Source: Panicum virgatum
Taxonomy: Eukaryota; Streptophyta; Magnoliopsida; Poales; Poaceae
Direction of reading: 5' to 3'
NCBI RefSeq assembly: GCF_016808335.1
Contig: NC_053146.1
Span: 39,366,470 to 39,430,469, forward strand
DNA length: 64,000 bases
Of this stretch, positions 56,461-64,000 are shown piece after piece. The notes below the pieces were generated by a model, which was given only the letters and a program-made list of their open reading frames with translations, had not been told where the DNA came from and did no database searches. The stretch's first letter is position 1. Every line of letters begins with the position of its first letter. The position numbers were made by a program, and so were the translations under genes.

Positions 56461-57535
56461 CCTGTACAAAATAAGGATGGCCGATGGCGAGTCTGCGTGG
56501 ATTTTAGAGACCTCAACAGAGCAACGCCAAAGAACGAGTACCCGATGCCCGTCGCGGAAACATTGATCAACGCAACTGCCAGTCACAAAATGCTGAGCTT
56601 TATGGATGGTAATGCCGGCTACAACCAGATCTTCATGGCCCAGAGGATATAAGCAAGACCGCGTTCAGAGTACCAGGGGCGGTCGGCTTGTTCGAGTACT
56701 TGGTCATGACCTTTGTATTGAAAAATGCCAGTGCGACATATCAACGCGCCATGAATTACATTTTTCCTGATCTTATCGGCAAACTGGTAGAAATCTACAT
56801 TGATGATGTCGTGGTCAAGTCCACATCGGCTGGGGGACATCTGGAAGATTTGCATAAGGTATTGGAGCAGACTCGGAGGTTTGGGCTCAGAATGAACCCG
56901 AAGAAATGCGCCTTTGGTGTATCGGCCGGTCAGTTCTTAGGATTCCTGGTACATGAGCGAGGGATCGAGATCGGCCTAAAAAGTCAAGAAGCTATAAGGA
57001 CGATGAGGCCACCTACTACGAAGGAGTTGCAGAAGCTCATCGGCAAAATCAACTTTGTCAGACGATTCATCTCCAATCTGTCTGGACGTATCGAGCCATT
57101 CATGGGTCTCGTGAAAATCAAATCCGATGATGAATTTCTCTGGGGGGCAGAGCAGCAGCAAGCTTTCAACGAAATCAAGGAATACTTGTTGAAGCCTCCA
57201 GTTTTGGTTCCTCCACAGCAAGACAGGCCCTTCTACGTATACTTATCCATAGGTGACACCTCCATCACCTCGGTGCTGGTTCAGAAGCATGACGGACAGT
57301 AAAGGGTTGTGTTCTACCTTAGCAGGTGCATGTTGGATGCCGAGACCAGGTACCCTGAGATTGAAAAGCTTTGTCTCTGTTTATTCTTTACATGTACAAA
57401 GCTTCGTCATATTTTGCTCTCAGCGGAAACAATCGTTATTTGCAAATCGGATGTCATAAAACATATGTTGTCGGCTCCTGTTCTGAAAGGCCGACTCGGA
57501 AAGTGGATGTTCGCACTGTCAGAGTTCGTTATCTA
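56461..57535 (+). pseudogene. Element 1 reverse transcriptase and first RNase H, broken
   Basis: It opens at VPVQNKDGRWRVCVDFRDLN, so the first part of the RT domain was lost with the element 2 insertion. After a stop (near 56650) the 204-codon frame 56688-57302 carries FEYLVMTFVLKNA and the catalytic YIDDVVVKS, then the connection domain. A TAA at 57301 replaces an expected Glu/Gln codon, and the RNase H part continues as RVVFYLSRCMLDAETRYPEI to a stop at 57535. Confidence 0.85.
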
Positions 57536-58354
57536 ATATCCACCAGCAAAGGCAGTCAAGGGACAGGAACTGGTGGATCTCATTGCAGACAGTATCAGCA
57601 CTGATGTGGCTGCACTTTTCATACGTCCATGGGCCATGTTTTTCGATGGATCGGCGTGTGATGATGGGTGCGGTGTGGGAATTCTTTTGGTATCGCCTCG
57701 AGGGGCGACTTATTCCTTTTCCATCAGGGTGACTGCTCCATGCACCAATAATTTAGTAGAGTATGAGGCCGTTCGCAAGGGGATGGAATTACTCCTGGAA
57801 GCTGGCGCAGAAGCGGTGGAAATATTTGGGGATTCGAAACTGGTGATTTCTCAGCTCACAGAAGAATATAGATGTGAGAGCGAGGCTCTTTTTCCGATAT
57901 GGATGCAGTGCCGTGAGTTGATGTCACAATTCAGGTATATTAATTTCCACTGGATACACAGGACTTTGAACAATGAAGCCAATGACTTGGCACAGATGGC
58001 TTCCGGATATAAGGAAACAGCCGATGGGATCGATGTAGAGGTTCAGTTTCTAGAACCTGGAGATTGGAGAGCCGATATCTTCAATTATTTGAAGGATTCG
58101 GCTCGGGGGGCACCCAGAAGGATAAGACTCAAAGCTATGAAGTATGTTCTGATGGGGGACGATATGTTCTACAAGACTTTAGAAGGACTGCTGCTTAGAT
58201 GTCTGGGGCCTTCGGAGTTGAATCGGCTCTTGCATGAGGTTCATGAGGGAGCCTGCGGTACTCATCAATCGGCCCATAAGATGAAGTGGCTAATTAGGAG
58301 ATCGGGATATTACTGGCCTACCATGCTTGAGGACTGCTTTATATATTACTAGAG
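57536..58354 (+). pseudogene. Element 1 second (archaeal-type) RNase H and integrase zinc-binding part
   Basis: Open from about 57536: PPAKAVKGQELVDLIADS, then WAMFFDGSACDDGCGVGILL with the catalytic D, NLVEYEAVRKGMELLLEAGA with E, and FGDSKLVISQL with D. Having this additional RNase H after the ordinary one is a mark of the Tat lineage. An HHCC integrase zinc domain begins with LLHEVHEGACGTHQSAHKM; its first His pair is present, then TAG after YY (58350-58352) precedes RCQACQRFG with the two Cys. Confidence 0.85.
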
Positions 58355-59320
58355 ATGTCAGGCATGTCAGAGATTCGGCAAGATTCAGATGGTGCCAGCA
58401 TCAGTAATGAATCCTATCATTAAGCCATGGTCGTTCAGGGGTTGGGCCATGGATATGATTGGCCAGATCAACCCGCCATCCAGCAAAGGTCACCAATGGG
58501 TGTTGGCTGTCACGGATTATTTCACAAAATGGGTGGAGGCGGTATCCATGAGGTCGGTGGCATCAAAAGATGTGATCGGTTTCGTTAAAGAGCACATCAT
58601 CATAGGTTCGGGATTCCCCAGACCATTACGACCGATGGAGGATCGGTCTTTATATCGGAGGAATTTAGGAAGTTCGCCGATGACACGGGGTTCAAGCTGA
58701 TCAGATCATCCCCATATTATGCCCAGGCTAATGGACAGGCTGAAGCATCCAACCAGAGCCTTATCAAGCTGATCAAAAGGAAGATCGATGAATATCCTAG
58801 GCGCTGGTATGAGGTGTTGTCAGAGGCTTTGTGGGCATATCGTATTTCGTGTCACGGATCCATCAAGACGTCACCATAATATCTGGTCTACAATCAAGAC
58901 GCTGTGTTGCCATGGGAGATCACGGCCGGATCGAGGTGTGTTGAGTTCGACAATGATCTGTCGGCTGAGGAGTATGCAGCCTTCATGAGCGACAATGTGG
59001 AGGATCTCACAGAGCTAAGACTTTGGTCACTTGAGAAGATCAAGGAAAACAAGGCTAAAGTCACTCGTGCATACAATAAAAAGGTCAAGCCAAAAAATTT
59101 CCAGGTTGGAGACCTGGTTTGGGAGGCAGTGCTACCATTGGAAACTAAAGATAGGAAGTATGGTAAATGGTCTCCAACTTGGCATGGGCCGTACAAGGTT
59201 GATCAGGTCCTGCCTGGAAATGCGTACATGCTTGAAGAATTAGATGGTGTCAAGTTTCCTGTAGCCGTCAATGGCCAACACCTCAAGAAATATTTCCCGA
59301 GCATGTGGAAAGGCGAATAA
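58355..59320 (+). pseudogene. Element 1 integrase core and C-terminus, frameshifted
   Basis: The core has WAMDMIGQINPP (first Asp) and LAVTDYFTKWVEAV. A one-base loss near 58603 shifts the frame, after which FGIPQTITTDGGSVF (second Asp) and QANGQAEASNQ (Glu) are readable in the new frame. Another stop follows TSP (58877-58879). The C-terminal part (58904-59320) has EKIKENKAKVTRAYNKKVKP, FQVGDLVWEAVLP and WSPTWHGPYKV, a normal gypsy integrase end, and no chromodomain. Confidence 0.85.
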
Positions 59321-60551
59321 CAAGAGCTGATGAAATCCATCTGGCTATATTATAAAAGGCCAACACGTTGAGTTGAAATCCATCACCTCCAAGAATAGTG
59401 TGGGGAGCTGATATGTTGCCATCGCCTCAAGGGATAGTGAGGAAAGCCGATGCGTTGCCATCACCTCCAGGAACAGTAACATTAAGGAAAGCCGATGCGT
59501 TGCCATCACCTCCAGCATATAAAAAAAGAGCAGGATCTATTCTATCGACCAATTGTTGAGAGCATCGGGAAGCTACAGGAGATCACCAACAAATTGCCGA
59601 TGCCGCCAACACTGCTGATACTGGTATGACGAGCAAACTTTATTTCTTACTGCAAAATACTTGGGAATTTTGAATTTAAATAGCTTAGCTCCTCAGTGAT
59701 ATGCTAAATTCCAACCAGATCCATATATACACATTTAAAACCTTTATATATATGCTGCTTGTGTTTGCATTGAGCATTGTCAAATTCTTTGTGATCCTTG
59801 TGAGATTCGCTTCATATTTTTAAGATCAAGATCACGTACACTCCATGTACTCAACCACTCATATCCTGACTTCTACACTGGAAGTTACACAAGTATATGC
59901 CTTCCATCCATAAAAATGCTCCATTCCTTTTTTGACAAAACTCTTTATATTCATCATGTAGAAAGATTTGGGCTATGTAAAAAAAAGAAGAAAAAAATAT
60001 AAATGTCCGTGCCCCAAAAAGCATGCGAAGAAAAAAAAGAAGAAAGAAAAATGAAAGACAGCTCATATCTCAGCAAAAGATAAAAGGGAGAGTTCTGCAA
60101 AAGGGGGATGCGAGTTCCAGCCACAAAAATTACACACACATACACATCTTGATTTGATTGTATGACTTGCTTTCTCTATTGGATCCGGTCTTTGACTTTG
60201 CAACATGTGCGGCCCGAGTATGCTACCTCTTCATTCCCTACCCTGAACTCCACAAAAAGCCATACTAGAGATAGGGAGAAAGAAGGCAATATAATGCTTT
60301 GGTGAGGAATCATACACATTGAGCGATTTGAGAGAATCATTTGAGGAGTGAAGTTATTTTCTGTTCAAAAGATCCAAGTTATTTAGCAGGAGGAGTAAAG
60401 TCGATTCGTCTCTTTACGTCGGCTATTAGTAAAGCATCAGCTATCAGAAGAGCAGCATCAGAAGAGCCGAGGCGCTGAGTCCATCATGCAGATTGAGGCG
60501 TCGACTATACAAAGTTTCAAAGCATTCATACTTTGAAACTTGGGGGGCATG
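59321..60551 (+). other. Element 1 3' untranslated region with tandem repeats and polypurine tract
   Basis: No gene. Three to four copies of a unit containing GCCGATGCGTTGCCATCACC lie at about 59375-59520. The polypurine tract GAAACTTGGGGGGCA (60535-60549) is directly before the LTR start at 60552. Two short A/G-rich open frames on the minus strand are not genes. Confidence 0.7.
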
Positions 60552-61880
60552 TGTTATCGCCATAAATTAACAAGGTTAATTAATGGGTCGAGAGTAAGTT
60601 GGGCTTAGTGCAGAAATTAAAGAAGGCTTGTGAATCGGCTGTGTTACCACCAGAATTTGGTCGAGAAGGATATGGGCCGAAGCTGCCGATGGGCCTATAC
60701 AGATTGTCCAGGGAAGAGGCGATTGTGGTCCATGCCAAGAGCCGATGGGCTCTTCTTATCTGTGTGCGTTGGGAGCCGATGGGCTCTCTTTATCTGTAAT
60801 CATTAGAGATAGATTAGTTTTCGTATTGGACTAGGTTTTGTTTAACTTGGTCGTCAAGTCTACAAGACTATAAATATGTACCCTATGACATTCGTAAAGG
60901 AGAACATCATCACGTTTCGCAACAACAATTCTCGGCGCACCGCCACCCCTAATCCTAAGGTTTCATCCAAGTAAGTGCCATGCTGTCCTGATCACTTCTT
61001 GTGATCAGGGCAGCATTGTTCTTGCTTTTACCTTGGTATTACTCGTACTGAAGCGTTTTTGATGGCGAGTAATGCTAGTTATCCCGATGTTCGTAGCATG
61101 ACCTTTAGTAGATCTATCATGCTCTTGTTGTTTATCATCTACGAATATCATGTTATCTCTGCGTGATCATGTATAAATCTTACGCTATTTCTCGTTGCAT
61201 AGGAATTAGTCGCGTAGAGATAACACCCTGCTTCTTTTCTATCTAGTAGATCTAATCTATTATGGTTTGTTCTTATACGCAAGAATCGGCTTAATATCTG
61301 CAAGTTTAGGCCTTGCAAACGGGTTGGACGATCCGGCTACGTATTAGATGCTTTGCCTTGATCTTAACAGGGATTGATCCGGGAATCGGCTTTTGCTTAT
61401 TCTTAGGCCTCTATTTTGGTTAAAGTTTGGTTATCTATTATGCTCGTTAGGCCTAACTACGTGTAGGATGTTCCGATCTAGTAGTGAAGCTTTTACCGTC
61501 GTGGATTAGATTAACTAGATCTAATTGAAGTAGTTGTTGCAGTTATTTGCTTTATCTATTAAAATCCAGATATGCAGATCTGATCTGACACCGGGACTCG
61601 ATCGGCTCTTTAAAGCCGATGCAAGAGTCGTCCCGGGGAGCCGACCACGGCTCGGACTAATGTTTACATGAGTTTGTGCATGTAGGCAAATCGTTGAAAG
61701 CACGTTTGCACCTTTCTGATTGGGTATAGGTCAGGTGGCAAGCCCTGCATCTCCGGAAGCATCGGCGTGTGCCAGGATCTGGGCCGTTGACCGAGGGACC
61801 GGTGCCAGCTATCGCCCCGGCAGCCTCCCGGCTCTTCGTGTTGCCTTTCGCTACTCGCCGGTGGGTTTTGACCGACAACA
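60552..61880 (+). mobile_element. Element 1 right LTR (complete)
   Basis: It begins TGTTATCGCCATAAATTAAC and ends ACCGACAACA, giving inverted TGTT/AACA ends, 1329 bases. The polypurine tract is before it and the primer binding site after it, so it serves as 3' LTR of one copy and 5' LTR of the next, partial one. Confidence 0.85.
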
Positions 61881-61885
61881 CATTC

Positions 61886-61904
61886 TGGCACGCCCGGTGG
61901 GACC
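61886..61904 (+). promoter_or_regulatory. Element 1 primer binding site
   Basis: TGGCACGCCCGGTGGGACC lies five bases after the LTR end. The form resembles primer sites of Tat-type gypsy elements. The tRNA was not assigned with certainty. Confidence 0.65.
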
Positions 61905-61934
61905 TTCATCAGCAACAACGTCCACCGCCGGGAT

Positions 61935-62744
61935 GACTGGACCTCAGAACCAAGCGCCGGTTCCGCCGGTCACCAACCCTGTCACGTATAAAGAGCTAAC
62001 CCCCGAACACCAGCAGAAGTATGATAAGGTCAAAGCTCAGTTGGAAGCCGATCTCATCGGCTCTTTCGAGAGGACCCGCAGCCATGGCATCAGGTGGAAG
62101 GGGTTCTCACCCGAAGGCGCTCTCGACAACGTCGACCTATCTGTACCATCAGAGGAGTGCACCATGGCCCTACGCCAGGAGATGAACTACATGGTGGCTC
62201 ACTCGCTTCATCGGCACTCAGAAAGCCTGGTGAACGAGCTCGAGCGCGTGGCACATCGCGTCGTCCAGGAGGTGATCAAGAACCAGTACTCCCCATCGGG
62301 ACCAATCCTGGGGAGTCACAGGGGAGAAGCCCCACTTCAGTCTAGGCCGCCATTGCCATACTCGCTCACAACTCCAGGGCCGCAGAGTTCGCCGATCTGC
62401 GTCGTCTACAAGATCGGCAGTGATCCCGGGGAGGATCAGTTCCTGAGCGAGCCGCCTAAGGAGATCCCACACGGCTACACGTGCATGTACATACCTGACA
62501 ACATCAACCCAACACTCGCGGGACAGTTGGTGAGTACAGGAGCTTCAGGGACAGATGTAGAGAAACAAGCATGGCTAGCGAAGTACGCTACCGGGCCGAG
62601 TGCTGAACCCTCGACCCCAGGAGTTCTTAGTATGGAACAGATCAGCGCAATACTAAGGGACCAGTTCGGCATTCTGCCCAAGAGAAAGGCGATCGGCTAT
62701 ACCAAGCCGTACCCAAGTGACTACGACTTGATCCCGTTGCCTAC
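61935..62744 (+). pseudogene. Second, truncated gag of element 1
   Basis: From ATG 61935 ([16 protein letters not shown]) the frame gives the N-terminal part of gag missing from the left copy (KELTPEHQQKYDKVKAQLEA, IRWKGFSPEGALDNVDLSVP), then overlaps it, and stops matching after DYDLIPLP at about 62741. The frame runs on into MULE DNA to a chance stop at 62787. It is a 3'-truncated copy, the end of the retrotransposon block. Confidence 0.8.
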
Positions 62745-63720
62745 AAGTGGATGTGATGTTACGGTGATTTTGCGCAACAGCAGTTAATCTACATGTATGT
62801 GGTGTAATAATTGAACACTCCCAGTGTGTCTTGTACTTGCCCTTGTAGGCATGTACTCGCCATGTACAATCGCCATTGACACACTTCACCTCATATTCTT
62901 TGATGCTAGACTTCACAACTCTGAATTCCTTCTTCAACAATATAGCCCAAAGCTTCACAACATCCTTCACAGCTTCAATGCTAGGATACTTTGCCCCCTA
63001 CATAACCTCATTCTCTCTGTATTCCTACTCATTACTCCTAATATCCTGCATCACTGGATTTCCAAAACCCTTGTCTCGCCATTCACCTAGCAACAGGTAG
63101 TCCTCATCGTCTGATGAGTCCCCACATTCTTCCATCATTTGAGCCTCCTGGTCTTCATTCTCTACAACTTCCACTATTTCAGGTATCCGCTCCCCCTCAT
63201 CAGCTAAACCTTGCGGCTCAGGTTGAATGACAAGCACATTCTGATCTTCTTTTTCTCCTACCTGATCAGCTATACCTTGCGGCTCAGGTTCTATGACATG
63301 CATGTTCTGATCTTCATTTTGTTGTTCCACTGCTTGGTTCATTTGAGATGATGTACTTGTTGACCCTTCACGGAAATGAGCTGCCTTCTGGTGAATCTGA
63401 ATTAGCATTGCAAGAGGCCACCCGCGGTCAAGAGCTGGTTGCATGTAAGTCCGCCATTCTTCGGTATTTGTTATAAGCATCAACTCCCAGAAATCCCCTT
63501 CAGTTGCCCAATTCGTCACAGTCTGAACGGTTAGGAAATGGATCTTTGAATTCACATTGAATATCTCATGAAGACATTTGCGTATGGAACCAAAACTCCT
63601 CTCTAAGGGTTTATCTATTCCGCACTCTCTGCGTTCAAAAGCTGATAGATTTACTCCATACGCATCATGAGAAATATAGTAGTCACCACAATGAACTTGA
63701 AAACGAAGCTTCCTCGACAT
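62745..63720 (-). pseudogene. MULE transposase, N-terminal part, two stops and truncated
   Basis: The minus-strand start ATG at 63720 follows a 5' UTR intron (63834-63723, donor CTATAG|GTAACC in the terminal repeat). The N-terminal 230 residues include an acidic, repeated middle (EPEPQGIAD and QPEPQGLAD), then DSSDDEDYLLLGEW. Two in-frame TAG codons (63027-63025 and about 62997) interrupt before KYPSIEAVKDVVKLW. Next comes a MuDR-type DNA-binding domain: KEFRVVKSSIKEYEVKC, CTWRVHAYKGKYKTHWEC, PHTCRL, NHRNITST. The copy ends at the retrotransposon junction. The DDE catalytic domain and SWIM finger are absent from the window. Confidence 0.82.
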
Positions 63721-63744
63721 ATCTGGCCACACAATAATGATATT

Positions 63745-64000
63745 AAACTGATTATTAATCTACTGTGTTAACAAAAATAATTACAACATAATCTATTTGT
63801 AAAGCGTGGAAGAATTTTGGTTACCTATAGTCGCCGGCTCGAAAATCCGGCAGGGCTTCGCCTCTCTCCCTCCCTCCCTCTCTTTTCTTGGTTTCTGGAA
63901 TTTTAGTGATGCAAATGAGGAGTGGGGGGACCAGCCAAGACTTATATAAGGGCGGGGGAGCCGATCGCCCTGCTGCCAGGCGGCCGGGGCCGGCCGCCCC
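63745..64000 (-). repeat. Right MULE terminal inverted repeat (continues past edge)
   Basis: The minus strand parallels 39400-39645: GGGGCGGCCGGCC, CTCCCCCGCCCTTATATAAG, CCCACTCCTCATTTGCATCA, CGAGCCGGCGACT and TTACAAATAGATTATGTTGT. The TATA box is at 63942-63950 and the 5' UTR donor at 63835/63834. The donor exon end is CTATAG here and CTGCAG on the left. Confidence 0.8.

Larger units (their letters stand above)
40854..62744 (+). mobile_element. Element 1: Tat-lineage Ty3/gypsy retrotransposon, truncated and nested
   Basis: Order on the plus strand: truncated LTR (40854-41799), gag, protease, gap holding element 2 (44677 to about 56460), reverse transcriptase, RNase H, second archaeal-type RNase H, integrase, 3' UTR, polypurine tract, full LTR (60552-61880), primer binding site, second partial gag to 62744. 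The dual RNase H supports the Tat lineage. The left flank is MULE at 40853; the right junction is a break inside gag, not an LTR end, so no target duplication can be read. All of pol is damaged. Confidence 0.82.
39240..64000. mobile_element. MuDR-type transposon (MULE) split by nested retrotransposons; right end outside window
   Basis: The left terminal inverted repeat (about 39240-39645) and the right one (63745 to beyond 64000) match in inverted orientation over at least 250 bases, with landmarks CTTATATAAG, TACTCCTCATTTGCATCACT and CGAGCCGGCGACT. Between them lie two convergent genes, as in maize MuDR: a GRF zinc-finger gene reading right (39734-40317) and a transposase reading left (from 63720). 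Retrotransposons (40854-62744) replace most of the transposase gene. Neither outer target duplication could be read. The left outer end is placed at the start of GC-rich sequence after a T-rich run and is approximate. Confidence 0.8.

Noticed and set aside
1..64000. CRISPR array, bacterial operon or phage features
   Set aside because: No regularly spaced repeats or prokaryotic gene layout. All coding evidence is plant genes with spliceosomal introns or plant transposons.

Overview
The window is plant nuclear DNA, most likely from a grass (Poaceae). The reasons are spliced genes with very GC-rich first exons, grass-type MITEs and CACTA ends, and large LTR retrotransposons that fill most of both flanks. 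I found no rRNA, tRNA gene or CRISPR, and nothing bacterial.

Layout. (1) 1-6407: the 5' part of a large minus-strand Ty3/gypsy-like element. It has a 3.7 kb LTR (2716-6407), a tRNA-iMet-type primer binding site, two diverged copies of a coiled-coil gag-like gene, and the start of reverse transcriptase running off the left edge. (2) 6408-32465: the genic island. It carries two paralogous, same-strand group III WRKY transcription factor genes of three exons each (8216-9619 and 31077-32465). The DNA between them is a decayed tandem segmental duplication. Blocks can be paired in order, and one orphan copy of the WRKY upstream block (near 15.26 kb) has no WRKY gene after it. MITEs, CACTA-type elements and a tRNA-derived SINE candidate have inserted into individual copies. 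(3) 33860-35957, minus: a complete five-exon gene for a 118-residue membrane-anchored cytochrome b5-like protein, assembled here from short exons. (4) About 39.2 kb to beyond the right edge: a MuDR-type transposon (MULE). Both of its long terminal inverted repeats carry a TATA box, a 5' UTR exon and a splice donor. The left repeat drives a GRF-type zinc-finger gene and the right one a convergent transposase gene; both genes are broken.

The MULE is split by nested retrotransposons. Element 1 (plus strand, 40854-62744) is a Tat-lineage gypsy element with a second, archaeal-type RNase H domain and many stop codons. Element 2 (minus strand, 44677 to about 56460) is an Athila-type element that keeps gag, protease and an env-like 3' ORF but has no reverse transcriptase or integrase. 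Both show an LTR-internal-LTR-partial internal structure. By eye, the two LTRs of element 1 differ more than those of element 2, which fits the nesting order MULE, then element 1, then element 2.

The functional content is therefore three likely intact host genes: two WRKY regulators and one cytochrome b5-like protein. Everything else is transposon-derived or unassigned. All identifications come from reading translations and motifs; no database search was possible.
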